DNA of 64,000 nucleotides from contig CM072339.1 of the NCBI GenBank assembly GCA_036874045.1, positions 14,081,501 through 14,145,500 on the forward strand, in the 5' to 3' direction. This stretch comes from Cymodocea nodosa. Taxonomy: Eukaryota; Streptophyta; Magnoliopsida; Alismatales; Cymodoceaceae. This document shows positions 53,501 to 58,802 of the stretch, piece by piece; position 1 is the first letter of the stretch; the number at the start of each line of letters is the position of its first letter. The notes beneath the pieces are model-generated. The model was not told where the DNA came from. It did no database searches and was given only the letters and a program-made list of their open reading frames with translations. Both the position numbers and the translations under genes were made by a program.

Positions 53501-56145
53501 GCACATTCAATGTATTGAGTTGTTTGCATCGGCCTTACATGTTGATGCATTCAAACTATAGCCCTCTTTATGTGCCTCTCCTGTGTTTTGAGGACAATGA
53601 CCCTTCTCTTGAGATGGTCCTTTGATCTTTATCTAGTAGTTATGTCACCTTCCAGCCCATGGATGAGCATAGCTTGACATTGATGCTGTGCACTCCATTT
53701 TTGAATGTGCATTCAATGCGTAGATTTTGCCTTGTCAATTGGAATACCCTTGCGACCTCAACATGATGATTCAACTCTCGAGGACGATGGTCCCTTAGCT
53801 TCTCCATAGTTGGTTGCTCACCACCTGCATTATTGTTTCACCTCCCCATCTGCATGGCTATAGAAGGTTACTTCTACTTGTCAACTAGGGGCAGACATGG
53901 AGACAAAGATCTAGGGATCTTGGAGAGCTTAAATGCTTTGATCTACAATCAAGAAGCTCGTTTGCTTTGACTCCACTATGTCCAACCAATGCCTCTATTG
54001 TGCCCAATCAACTCCTCTATTGCTCCTTTGAAGTTGCCACCAAGTTTTGCTCGCTTTGTCGAAGCTTCTACCTAGACCATGGACACTTTCATTGAAACCT
54101 TTCATTAAGCTTTAGACACTTCCATTGAAACCTTTCATTGAACTCTAAACACTTTCATCGAACCTTTTGCTGAACTTTGGATACTTCCACCAAAGCTTCT
54201 ATAGACTTCTGCTAAAGCCTTTGTCGAGTCATTACGAGCTTCATCATTGCCTCTATTGCCAAGTCAATTGGAACTATCATTGCTAGCCATTGGACAAATC
54301 GTTGACTCATCAAAACTATTGTCATCAAGTGCCAGACAAGCAATTGGACCCATTGAAATCATCAAACAAGCCGTCAGACTGTTGCCTTTGCCATTGGAAA
54401 ATTGCCATCATCATTGGATCTCACCTAAAGATCCTACATTTCTCCCAAGTTAAGTATATACTTATAAATGCCCTCACTTGCATCTTTTTAGCATTTATTG
54501 TGCATGCATGCGCTAGATAAGCTTTGCATCAGATGTGGATTTGTCTTGATAACTTTATCTTGTGACCTTGCCTCAATAGGTTAGTGAGAGGTTTGCAACC
54601 CCCTTAGCAATATACAACCCTAGGCTTGTTAAGGGCCTATGGTAGCCTAACTCTCTCAACACTTAAGATTAGTCTCCTAGCATCCTTGCACTCTATTGGC
54701 TAGAATTATACACCTTCATACATAATTTACTAACCTTGTCACCAATAGGTGGCAATGTGGTCAATTGCATTGCCTGATCAACCTTAGACTTCAATATGTT
54801 AGAACTAAGTCCATGTAATCTAAGGCATATTTAAGGTCCATCCTTACACATATCGACTATCTCATAGGTTCTTAGCACTTTTCATCTTGGGCCTATGAGT
54901 CCGCTTCCTTTTAGGTTCATTAGCCTAAGCTTCATTTTCTTATTGTATAAATAGATGAACCTGCATCTACACACACATATATTAGTATCTATTAGGTATA
55001 TGAGAGACCAACCTTTAGTCAGATGTATGGGATACCTAACACCTTCCTCATACATAATTGAAAAGTTTATCCAAACTTCATCTCCTTTGTAAGATATAAA
55101 TGTCACTTATATGTATTATCTTGCATTGCACCTTAAGATTTTCCTAATTTACCTTTTCAATAAACTTAGCGGTGACTTTTTCCTTCAAGAGATTTCCTAA
55201 GCGTTTGAGTTGAGATGTCAGTTGATATAAATTTTTCCACAAACTAATGCTCACCTTTAAAGAATTAGTTTGAGGGAGATTTTAGTGTAGAGTCTGTTAA
55301 GTTAGTTAAAGATAGTTAAGTTAATGTCTGCAGAGTCTGTTAGTCATTGTGCCCTATGATTTGATGAAAGTGCGTCATGGTTACATTCTTCCTCTATATT
55401 GGGGTGACTGTTTTCTTATTCTTGTAGTTATATTTTTCTTTTGTTGTGAGTTGCAGCCTCACCTTCTCTCTCTCTTCTCTTCTTCCAGAGATTGTTTAAC
55501 AAAAGCAATTGATGACATCATTTGACAAGAAAACCATGTAGCATATTTATTTTTGGCATGTTTTTGACATCCACATAGGTCCATATTTTTTTTGTGGCCT
55601 CCATTATTTTTCATTCTTAGCCATTCATGCAAATATATGTTGTGGGATTTGTGGTTGTAAATAAACCATTTTAACTACTAATGATATCTACATCCTAGTG
55701 ATAGAACTTGGGTATGATTCTTTCTCTTCTCTTAATACAGTGTCGGAAGAAGCACAGCTACGTGTGCCCTGATTTTGAGGCAACCGGGAAGTGTTTGGAA
55801 GGATCTTCTTGCAAGCTTCATCACCCAAAGCAACAAAACAAATCCAGAAAGAGGAAAAGTAATACTGAACAGGTACCTAGGAAAGGTCGTTACTTCGTTT
55901 CCAGCATCACTGAGGTGTGTCAACAATGTGATTCAAGGTTGAACATCAGGGAGAGGAGTGGAGATTCTTTCTTATCTGAAGGGCATTTTGCAGAGTACAT
56001 AAGGCTTGATCCAGACAGTGAAGATGATGGTAAGAATGGCCCAATGTATTCTCGTCCATTAAAGGAGGTTGCTTACGAATCACCTGACAAATGGTTAGAT
56101 GATCTTTCTTCCCTCACCAAGCCCATCCGGATCATGTCTTTATAG
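12992..56145 (+). CDS. C3H7: Five-finger CCCH zinc-finger protein (C3H7/ZC3H3 type), nine exons
   Basis: Join of 12992-18101, 21340-21508, 21628-21778, 30617-30713, 35827-35914, 36042-36312, 36399-36441, 36512-36615 and 55741-56145. It totals 6,438 nt, an exact multiple of three, for 2,145 residues plus TAA-type stop at 56143-56145. Five CCCH fingers lie near residues 1916-1936 (CX8CX6CX3H), 1944-1961 (CX7CX4CX3H), 1971-1988 (CX7CX4CX3H), 1998-2016 (CX7CX5CX3H) and 2020-2039 (CX8CX5CX3H). Family knowledge: Arabidopsis C3H7, animal ZC3H3 and fission-yeast Red5 share this five-finger block; ZC3H3 and Red5 act in the nucleus in poly(A) RNA processing, export and exosome-linked surveillance. By inference this protein is nuclear and binds RNA. 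A basic stretch KKKRRKKRK near residue 947 could be a nuclear signal. The ATG at 12992 (AAAGATGG) has a good context; an in-frame ATG at 12875 would add 39 residues. A 39-nt exon at 33398-33436 seems lost. Confidence 0.9.
18184..18860. other. Intron 1, unrecognised part
   Basis: AT-rich intronic sequence with decayed repeats of GGGTCAG/GGGTTTATTGAC type between 18280 and 18400. No gene or clear element is seen. Confidence 0.45.
18870..20660 (+). mobile_element. RTE-type LINE reverse transcriptase remnant in intron 1
   Basis: Several frames together spell a plant RTE-clade LINE: KYKLVKARERKFRDLTQVKR, IKDEDGGTLVK and KKAIKKMQYGKIIGLDVIPI, then ENQFGFMFSRSIMKAIHLLR, and a tail reading LNLWNFTEDLTIDSNIWKKI shortly before the 3' end. 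There are many stops and indels. It lies in the sense direction of the host gene. Confidence 0.8.
20661..21339. other. Intron 1, unrecognised 3' part
   Basis: Moderately AT-rich sequence without recognised coding or repeat features. It ends in the acceptor ATATTGCAG at 21339. Confidence 0.5.
21340..21508 (+). CDS. C3H7: C3H7 exon 2
   Basis: Acceptor AG at 21338-21339, donor GT at 21509; it enters in phase 1 and leaves in phase 2. It reads VRKFSAVWRLDNGLNTPG ... ILPCIFPWKRAMYWRP. The FPWKRA-YWR motif is conserved in plant members of this family, which supports the junction with exon 1. Intron 2, which follows, is only 119 bases. Confidence 0.88.
21628..21778 (+). CDS. C3H7: C3H7 exon 3
   Basis: Acceptor AATTCAG at 21627, donor GTTAGC at 21779; phase 2 in, phase 0 out. 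It contains SRKRDTLYTVSKGGFSLRKS followed by GVLSIGRSNLTWSKSIERRS, the most conserved block before the fingers in plant homologues. Intron 3 after it is 8.8 kb. Confidence 0.9.
22140..22900 (-). mobile_element. L1-type LINE endonuclease fragment
   Basis: On the minus strand 22216-22467 reads VVGRDFNITRFTSDRLWNTG and MHKYNDIICELEWVKLLI, the end of the AP-like endonuclease domain of plant L1 LINEs (normal form GGDFN-xR). The rest of the interval gives only short frames. It is a dead fragment, antisense to the host gene. Confidence 0.7.
22901..23253. other. Intron 3, unrecognised part
   Basis: No coding or repeat assignment was possible. Confidence 0.4.
23257..24176 (+). repeat. LTR-like repeat, left copy (gypsy)
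   Basis: It starts TGTGACAATTCAAGCATTTG and ends TTATGGATCA. The same sequence, diverged, begins again at 26936 and ends at 29103. Between the copies lie gag- and protease-like frames, so they are taken as LTRs. An internal AAATGGAGGGG stretch followed by TGTGATGTGCCA is shared by both copies. No clear target duplication was found. Confidence 0.65.
24180..26130 (+). pseudogene. Ty3/gypsy gag and protease remnant
   Basis: With several stops removed by eye, the plus strand shows a gag-like part (INLFDFDGFINVE, LEMHVSLYGYKDKDKVVF, EEFYLMGYLQGCWTKWY). A decayed zinc-knuckle follows (YKHYKVNCHSKERC at about 25120-25160), then a protease to RT junction (ECQKNLVSEEIVCKLGLETI, PHLKPYPLGW at about 25390-25480). 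The order gag, knuckle, protease fits a gypsy element. RT, RNase H and integrase are missing. Confidence 0.7.
26334..26445. repeat. Short tandem repeat, about 24-bp unit
   Basis: Four to five copies of GAGGTGCACATGTGGCACCA with small changes (for example GAGGTGTAGATGTGGCACCA) stand in a row inside the gypsy remnant. Confidence 0.85.
26936..29103 (+). repeat. LTR-like repeat, right copy, with a nested insertion
   Basis: Homologous to 23257-24176: 26936-27736 matches the first part and 28974-29103 the last part (ACCTCTTGAGTCC ... CTATGGATCA). The 1.24 kb between is a Mutator-like insertion listed separately. Confidence 0.65.
27737..28973 (-). mobile_element. Mutator-like non-autonomous element, copy 1
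   Basis: It interrupts the right gypsy LTR. Read on the minus strand it matches the 33840-35540 element from end to end, including TGGATTAAAAAATC at the start, a polypurine stretch (28441-28600 as T/C on the plus strand), a GGGTTTTAC-containing block and AAAGATCGATCATCAATACA near the end. The flanks ATACACGCC and GTATATGCC may be a decayed 9-bp target duplication. Confidence 0.7.
29340..30540 (-). mobile_element. L1-type LINE 3' part with RT zinc-binding domain
   Basis: Minus-strand frames give LPYGIINAI, MVDLSITLLCKRWWRRFNND, KGIWASIPNRKYGD and, downstream, LVHGRPVTNHFRRKL with CTFC. These are the connection and reverse-transcriptase zinc-binding regions of plant L1 elements. Frameshifts and stops separate them. 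It is antisense to the host gene and lies just upstream of exon 4. Confidence 0.75.
30617..30713 (+). CDS. C3H7: C3H7 exon 4
   Basis: Acceptor CTTGTAG at 30616, consensus donor GTAAGT at 30714; phase 0 in, phase 1 out. It reads QATRAVAEVERKKRELKEP. With exon 3 it gives KKVNE-QATRAVAEVERKKRE, a continuous charged helix typical of the family. Introns of 8.8 kb and 5.1 kb flank this 97-base exon. Confidence 0.88.
30830..32060 (+). mobile_element. RTE-type LINE remnants in intron 4
   Basis: Weak but repeated matches to the thumb region of RTE LINE reverse transcriptase occur: MECKHGNDRNNVERINLDDH near 31450, then a second diverged copy LDGHKI ... RCLRSIIRKNEEAI near 31760-31830. The tail ends with TCCCATCATGTGGGGTTAGT, a usual RTE-LINE 3' sequence. 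It is heavily mutated. Confidence 0.6.
32323..32608. repeat. Tandem duplication, 143-bp unit
   Basis: A unit starting AAATAGTTATGCTTTACAAT and ending GAACTTTGGACTGTT is present at 32323-32465 and again at 32466-32608 with only one or two differences, so the duplication is recent. Confidence 0.95.
32609..32868 (+). mobile_element. RTE-type LINE C-terminal fragment
   Basis: The frame near 32710-32820 reads YYLRWFDYMSHRKLIDAHIK, matching the LRWFGHV-type C-terminal motif of RTE LINE proteins. No other domain is visible. Confidence 0.6.
32870..33100 (-). mobile_element. Mutator-like element end, copy 4 (fragment)
   Basis: On the minus strand it reads CAAGGATTTAAAAAATTGAT at 33095, then GGATCAATTGATCC repeats, resembling the first 250 bases of the 33840-35540 element. 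The rest of the element is missing. Confidence 0.55.
33398..33436 (+). pseudogene. Disabled 39-nt exon of the CCCH gene
   Basis: The frame reads KMDSSKRSLIRIL followed by a consensus donor GTAAGC at 33437. This matches the KMDSSRRTLQRI motif that I recall from plant homologues, directly before the part encoded by exon 5. It would enter in phase 1 and leave in phase 1, exactly as needed between exons 4 and 5. But the sequence before it is TTATTTTCTTCA with no G: the AG acceptor is missing one base. The only nearby AG (33368-33369) gives a wrong frame and an early stop. Skipping keeps the protein in frame. A base missing from the assembly would look the same. Confidence 0.65.
33840..35540 (+). 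mobile_element. Mutator-like non-autonomous element, copy 2, with intact target duplication
   Basis: The element starts ACCAAGGATTTAAAAGTC and ends ATATTTGGAACC. Both flanks carry TTGGTGTGA (33831-33839 and 35541-35549), a perfect 9-bp duplication typical of Mutator-like elements. Terminal inverted repeats are poor, as in non-TIR MULEs. Inside are a G-rich block (GGTGGGTGGTGGAGAGGGTT), a long purine stretch (34200-34320) and AT-rich DNA. No transposase is seen. It sits in intron 4 about 290 bases before exon 5. Confidence 0.8.
35827..35914 (+). CDS. C3H7: C3H7 exon 5
   Basis: Acceptor TACTACAG at 35826, donor GTAAGG at 35915; phase 1 in, phase 2 out. It encodes LLSSPTNQQSENGIPNSF then NPRRLLIGHDE. 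The RRLLIGHDE-YIRIGNGN junction with exon 6 matches the conserved RRLVIGNDE-YVRIGNGN of the family. Confidence 0.85.
36042..36312 (+). CDS. C3H7: C3H7 exon 6 (CCCH fingers 1 and 2)
   Basis: Acceptor GAATACAG at 36041, donor GTGAAG at 36313; phase 2 in, phase 0 out. It encodes YIRIGNGNKLVRDPKKL, a basic helix (RWSLHTARKRLARKQEY), finger 1 (C-x8-C-x6-C-x3-H, CQFFTRFGKC to CPYIH) and finger 2 (C-x7-C-x4-C-x3-H, CTKFLKGIC to CRLTH). All zinc ligands are present. Confidence 0.95.
36399..36441 (+). CDS. C3H7: C3H7 exon 7 (start of finger 3)
   Basis: Acceptor TGTTTCAG at 36398, donor GTGGGC at 36442; phase 0 in, phase 1 out. It encodes VIPERMPDCSYFLQ, the invariant linker and first cysteine of finger 3. 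Introns of 86 and 70 bases flank this exon of 43 bases. Confidence 0.95.
36512..36615 (+). CDS. C3H7: C3H7 exon 8 (rest of finger 3, first half of finger 4)
   Basis: Acceptor GTTGCTGCAG at 36511, donor GTATGC at 36616; phase 1 in, phase 0 out. It encodes GLCTNIGCPYRH, closing finger 3, then SSICEGFLKGYCADGDE, which supplies the first two cysteines of finger 4. If intron 8 were read through, the frame would add 13 residues and stop at TGA, giving a protein with only three full fingers. Confidence 0.95.
36616..36899. other. Start of intron 8, unrecognised
   Basis: AT-rich sequence with no assignable element. Confidence 0.4.
36900..37490 (+). mobile_element. Mutator-like element, copy 3 (truncated)
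   Basis: It is homologous to 33840-34600: ATAGATTTAAAAATTG, ATGGATCAGTGAATTTTGG, ATATCCCATGTATTCTCAAA, then the GGTTTTTAGGTGGTTGGGGA block and the purine tract near 37280-37380. The distal half is absent. Confidence 0.65.
37640..40275 (-). mobile_element. Ty1/copia gag to integrase remnant, minus strand
   Basis: Read on the minus strand the order is a primer-binding-like site (40263-40275), a gag N-terminus near 40255-40050, a UBN2-type gag (ITSWMPANMKPFVAYEVKMI, 39434-39216) and a zinc-knuckle (CQRYDKTSHNLEKC, about 38930-38880). Integrase follows: YLIFAEDYSGVSYVYLLKNH near 38090-38030, DNAHEFVQQ near 37950 and YPHTSQYNG near 37870. There are many stops. RT and RNase H are missing. The element is antisense within intron 8. 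Confidence 0.75.
40263..40275 (-). promoter_or_regulatory. Retrotransposon primer-binding site
   Basis: On the minus strand it reads TTGATATCAAAGC, two mismatches from TGGTATCAGAGC, the complement of the initiator methionine tRNA end used by copia elements. The LTR remnant would then begin at 40276 and run to higher coordinates; it contains a TATATATC box (minus strand). Confidence 0.6.
40390..40517 (+). pseudogene. Ty1/copia pre-integrase fragment, plus strand
   Basis: The frame reads YLKNVLHIP-like sequence then RATKNLLSVGKFTNNNAFFE, the conserved copia segment ahead of integrase. It is cut at 40515-40517 (TTA), where the Harbinger terminal sequence starts. The copia frame at 50880 may be the other side of the same element, but the integrase core is missing between them. 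Confidence 0.7.
40518..42000. repeat. Left arm of the long inverted repeat (Harbinger B)
   Basis: Matches 47816-49240 in reverse: terminal modules (40521-40690), TGTAAAACACTACATAAAAT, AATTGATACATCAATCTGTA, a TTATTATTATT-rich stretch and the GGTTGAATCGAT array. Confidence 0.85.
40704..40800 (+). repeat. Direct repeat, outer copy (Harbinger B)
   Basis: The block GAAATAAATTGTAAAACACT through AATAATATTAATGAATTG recurs at 42478-42573. The two copies bracket the GGTTGAATCGAT array, like the arrangement 3' of transposase A. Confidence 0.8.
41270..42250. repeat. GGTTGAATCGAT / ATCGATTGAACC array
   Basis: Units of about 160-178 bases start near 41461, 41639, 41801 and 41978. Each has GGTTGAATCGATTTCATTTC, then a GGTTCAATCGAT-type inverted partner, a TA dinucleotide run (longest 41500-41527) and TTGAATTGATTGAAA. 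The array lies 3' of transposase B and is repeated inverted at 47830-48540. Confidence 0.85.
42478..42573 (+). repeat. Direct repeat, inner copy (Harbinger B)
   Basis: Second copy of 40704-40800, beginning GAAATAAATTGTAAAACATT. It lies between the palindromic array and the 3' end of the transposase. Confidence 0.8.
42930..44122 (-). pseudogene. Harbinger DDE transposase, minus strand (broken)
   Basis: The N-terminal part (44122-43709) reads YIKRLLNPSQPHQVYNCRKI and FFVTTRQNQRYEVTIERLSR. The middle (about 43500-43300) keeps AIDGIHIQ with the first catalytic aspartate and ARFRNRKGELSQNVMA; the second is disturbed by an indel. The C-terminal part (43202-42933) reads YICPFQSIHYHLSDY and RIVIEHTFEFVKHRFSIL with the catalytic glutamate. 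It is homologous to transposase A at 2752-4135 but lacks the acidic C-terminal tail. Stops and frameshifts make it inactive. Confidence 0.85.
44681..45419 (-). pseudogene. Harbinger ORF1 Myb/SANT-like protein, minus strand (broken)
   Basis: From an ATG at 45419 the frame reads MSTPNRRKAGGG, CISWNVEADAYFLDILAKVL and THDGKIKYNT, then meets TGA where ORF1 of element A has tryptophan (TGG to TGA). Further on it keeps KNVKSCLKT and WGWN-like sequence. The C-terminal portion (44956-44681) reads MIIENMTRQND ... ESFKYTSKAIIHV. It is clearly the partner of the transposase just downstream. Confidence 0.8.
45585..45655 (+). repeat. Short repeat p, first copy
   Basis: CATGAAAATGATGTAATCAA through CTTTTAAAGAAGTAAGTTAT. 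It recurs in the same direction at 47149-47213 and reversed at 47766-47815, each time beside the terminal module GGAGGGTTAGTGTACA or its interior. Confidence 0.8.
45850..46020. repeat. Triplet-like array in the left arm of X
   Basis: Runs of CGTTGCTTC, GTCGTCATTTTTGTC and TTCCGTC alternate and produce long low-complexity frames (Asp/Ser/Asn or His/Arg/Cys). The same array occurs at 47420-47570 and reversed at 50510-50640. Confidence 0.85.
47149..47815. repeat. Copy of the X end between inverted p repeats
   Basis: 47149-47213 is a second copy of p, 47214-47765 repeats the first 560 bases of X (45656-46215) in the same direction, and 47766-47815 is p reversed. The block directly joins the inverted Harbinger B arm. 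Confidence 0.75.
47816..49240. repeat. Right arm of the long inverted repeat (Harbinger B)
   Basis: Reverse-complement match to 40518 to about 42000. It includes GGTTCAACCAATTCAAAAA units with about 150-base period (47870-48380), the ATATGTAAATAATAATAATA region, the TTTTTACATTTAATGTACAT region and three terminal GTGCAC modules. Confidence 0.85.
50880..52620 (+). pseudogene. Ty1/copia reverse transcriptase and RNase H (broken)
   Basis: It begins LKCFDPMSSKLLISHHVTFD (end of integrase/linker) and goes on with PFWHAAMEKEFNTLIANCTW (RT start, about 51220). The long frame 51570-52076 gives KLHKLYGLKQVPWAWFHHF, then LVYVDDLLLV with the RT active site YVDD. RNase H follows: FFDADWSSNKDDCKSTGEYV (about 52190-52250), then KHVEVDFNFVCDKVF and a decayed C-terminus near 52600. 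Stops and frameshifts are frequent. It is in sense orientation inside intron 8. Confidence 0.85.
52621..54480. other. Intron 8, unclassified low-conservation stretch
   Basis: Less AT-rich than the surroundings. Loose internal repeats are visible (53360-53530: two diverged copies around TTCTTCACTGGATGATGCA and TTCTTCACCAAGCGGTGCA; 54060-54200: repeats around CACTTTCATTGAAACCTTTC). It may be the 5' part of the LTR fragment that follows. No coding domain was recognised. Confidence 0.4.
54481..55200 (+). repeat. Probable Ty3/gypsy (Tat-like) LTR fragment
   Basis: It contains a TATA box (TATAAATAG at 54946-54954) and GTATGGGATACCTAACACCT then TCCTCATACATAATTG, a sequence characteristic of LTR ends of Tat-type gypsy elements. 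A downstream AACTTAGCGGTGACTTTTT resembles the region just after such LTRs. No pair was found in the window. Confidence 0.5.
55200..55501 (+). mobile_element. Copia 3' end and short LTR
   Basis: A remnant reading FHKLMLTF (decayed FTKPL-type polyprotein end) is followed by the polypurine tract TTTGAGGGAGAT (about 55269-55280). An LTR of 216 bases follows, from TGTAGAGTCTGTTAAG (55286) to GTTTAACA (55501), with CTTCTCTCTCTCTTCTCTTC near its end. It ends 239 bases before exon 9. Confidence 0.65.
55741..56145 (+). CDS. C3H7: C3H7 exon 9 (end of finger 4, finger 5, C-terminus)
   Basis: Acceptor CTTAATACAG at 55740. The exon begins CRKKHSYVCPDFEATGKC: the first Cys and His complete finger 4, and finger 5 is C-x8-C-x5-C-x3-H ending in CKLHHP. 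Next comes a basic stretch (KSRKRK) and an acidic, probably disordered tail ending KPIRIMSL and a stop at 56143-56145. ADGDE from exon 8 joined to CRKKHSY is the conserved family sequence, which strongly supports splicing across 19,125 bases. Confidence 0.93.
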   Translation, partial: CRKKHSYVCPDFEATGKCLEGSSCKLHHPKQQNKSRKRKSNTEQVPRKGRYFVSSITEVCQQCDSRLNIRERSGDSFLSEGHFAEYIRLDPDSEDDGKNGPMYSRPLKEVAYESPDKWLDDLSSLTKPIRIMSL

Positions 56146-57400
56146 GAAACAAATAGGGAACTTACATGCTTGAAAAGAATTGAATATCTGATGTAAATTT
56201 CTTCCTTTCCTTCTCTATAGCTCCAGCAGCGGTTTGTAAGCATAACCGATTTTCCTTTTCCCTTGAAAAGCAAAGAGATCACTGAGAATATTGCTGATGT
56301 TTCTTTTTATTCCATTTTTTGAAACTCTTCCAGTATTGTTTTTTGATATTAATTAGCCTTTCCCATTAATTATTGCATATATGGTTCGATTTAGTTGTAG
56401 CTTTTTTAGCCTTTCGTAGAAAAATCAACCAACATCAAAATCTCATCATCGGTGCATTCGAAAAGCCTAAGAAAAATACTTTTCTAATTATGGTGAATAA
56501 GATGTTTCAAATTCTTTTTTCCCTATTCTTTTCTGGGGCTTCTATTCGAAGTACTCTAATTTTATATCTCATAATATTACTCTTTCCCAACTGATATATG
56601 TGATAGACAGGAGGGATGACTGTAGGCACGGATATTTGCAAAGATTTTTCTTTTGTGATATGGTTAAATTCCATTGGAGGACGGTTAAAAGATGTCATTT
56701 CTAATGAATTTGTAGATTCAACCTGTGATTAGTTTTTCAGTTGTGTTTTATTTGAATTTGAATCTAAAGTTCTTTTTCAGGCCTTTTAAAATAGATCAAT
56801 TGTATAATCTGTTATTCGGTGGACTCAATCTGTGATTCAATTTGCCTTTTATATAATAGAGATTTAAATATTATAAGATAGATGATTAAGTTCTTTGTTA
56901 ATACTTTAACTTTATTCAATTTTTTTTGCATTCTACGTTCAACATTAATAAATTCCTGAAGTTGACCTCCAATTACTAGTCGACAAATGCCTTCCATACC
57001 ATTTTATTTGAGGATGGGACATAATGAAAGTGGTGCAAAAAATTTTCACTTATCCAGTTATCCTTTCAATTTTCCTATCCTCTACACACATTCTTCTTCG
57101 ATACTCTCGTACTTCCCTTTGTTCCCATTGTTATTGTTTGGTTACTCTTGAAAGTTTTGAACAGTGGCAATTTCTAGATCCATCTCTCTGTCCGTCCGTG
57201 AAGATTAAGTTATTCTTCAAGTCATGAAATGCACACGCACACTTCCATCTCTCACAGGCTCTCAATAATAAGTCTCACCCTGCTCTCGTTTCCTCTCGCC
57301 CTCTCCCTCTCGCCACCTATGCCCCCCTTTATCTCCTTCCATCCCTTCTTTTTTGGTCTCTTATTGAAGGTCTTCGATAGGCTGTGATCTCTCCCTCTTC
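56146..57400. other. Region after the CCCH gene, likely with its 3' UTR
   Basis: The 3' UTR should start here. I could not choose a polyadenylation site. No further coding sequence was recognised. The C/T-rich part at 57250-57400 has many CTCTC runs. Confidence 0.5.
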
Positions 57401-57402
57401 CT

Positions 57403-57423
57403 TCTCTCTCTCTCTCTCTCTCT
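57403..57423. repeat. (CT)n microsatellite
   Basis: About ten CT dinucleotides without interruption. Confidence 0.95.
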
Positions 57424-57479
57424 ATTAAGTTTTCTTTTGTACTTTCATATTTTGATAAATTTATTTCATTAGGTTGTAG

Positions 57480-58300
57480 AGAGAAACACCAGTTTTGGTA
57501 TGAACAAGTTGGATTTTTTTAGTGATTTTTTTTTTATCCTTTAGAAGTATCTATAGAGGTGATAAAATGTGAGTCTTAATAGACACTTAAAAATGACTTG
57601 ATATACATTAGGAGTATCTAAAGATGTGAATGTTTGTAGGAGGCATTGCTAGGCAGTTAACTCTAGAGTTCTTATAGGAGTGAGTGTTTGGTAGTAGGTG
57701 TAAATGTACCTAATAAGTTGGATTTGAGATAGAACTTCTAGTGTTAAGAGTGATTTTACACTTATAGTATTTTATCAAGTTGATGCTAACTTGAAAATAA
57801 AATGATTGGTTGAGGTGTTCGATTACAAACACCTAGAATTGGTGCTAGACCACAAGATAATATGATTGATTACGGTGTTTGACCTTAAAACACCTAAGTT
57901 GGTTGAGGTGTTCAACTACAAACACCTAAGACTAGTGCTAAACTTGTAAGATAGCATGGTTGGTTGAAATGTTCAACCATAAACACATGAAAAAAGTTGA
58001 GTGTTGAATTTGGAAGAACACTAGATACAAATGTTGAGTGTTTAACTTATAAAAATATTGGATTTAGTGGAAGACTAAGTTTGAGAGCTTGTGGAGTGAA
58101 TGTGTTCAGTTTGAAAAACTATTATAGAAGTTCTTGTGTCTTATTATGGTTTAATTTTGATTTCTTATTGTTTATTTGCTTGCATATCATTTTTGTATCA
58201 AATAGTTTTCATATAAAGTGTTTGATCGATTATTTTTATTGAAACATTTTTAAATAATTAAAATGCATTATTCACCCATTCTAGTGAAGCAAATTGATAC
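57480..58300 (+). repeat. Probable copia LTR fragment
   Basis: It ends with AATGCATTATTCACCCATTC then TAGTG, resembling a copia LTR end (TTATTCACCCCCCTCTAGTG). At 57750-57990 it holds three copies of an imperfect palindrome, GGTGTTCGATTACAAACACC and variants, spaced about 80 bases. The LTR start and internal region were not identified. Confidence 0.5.
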
Positions 58301-58802
58301 TAACACTAGTATCATGTTATATTTTTTTGTTAAGATCCTATTCACATATTGCTTATATACACTCATATTGAGGCCATCAAATCCTATACACCTGTCATGT
58401 TCCTTGCTGCACTTTCACAAATTTTTCTCTAGCATTCACCTCCATTTAGTCCATTCATTCACTATTCATGTGTAGTAATCCTTCTACAACTTACACTCAC
58501 ATTGGAGTTAATATTTGCATGCCTTCTACATCCATATTTACACATTTACATATCACTTACACACTCATAATCTTGATCTACACACTCATATTACATATAC
58601 ATGCATACCTTATACACTTCCCTTACACATACATGCATATACATGAGACATACATGCATACTTCATTTACTTGTATAGATATGCACATTCTTGCTTATAT
58701 TCATGTACAACTTGTTTATGCATACTTGTACTTATGCTTTTACACTTGCTCTGTATTACTTACATTTATTAGACTAACTAGTTACTCACACACTGTGACT
58801 AG
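58301..58802. other. Low-complexity ACACAT/ACATGCAT stretch
   Basis: It is rich in CACTCATAT, TACACATACATGCATA and similar words. No coding meaning is seen; the long open frame is a repeat artefact. Confidence 0.6.

Noticed and set aside
55708-56145. A separate small zinc-finger gene at the end of the 19-kb intron
   Set aside because: The codons before 55741 are not conserved, an AG acceptor stands at 55739-55740, and the frame completes finger 4 from exon 8.
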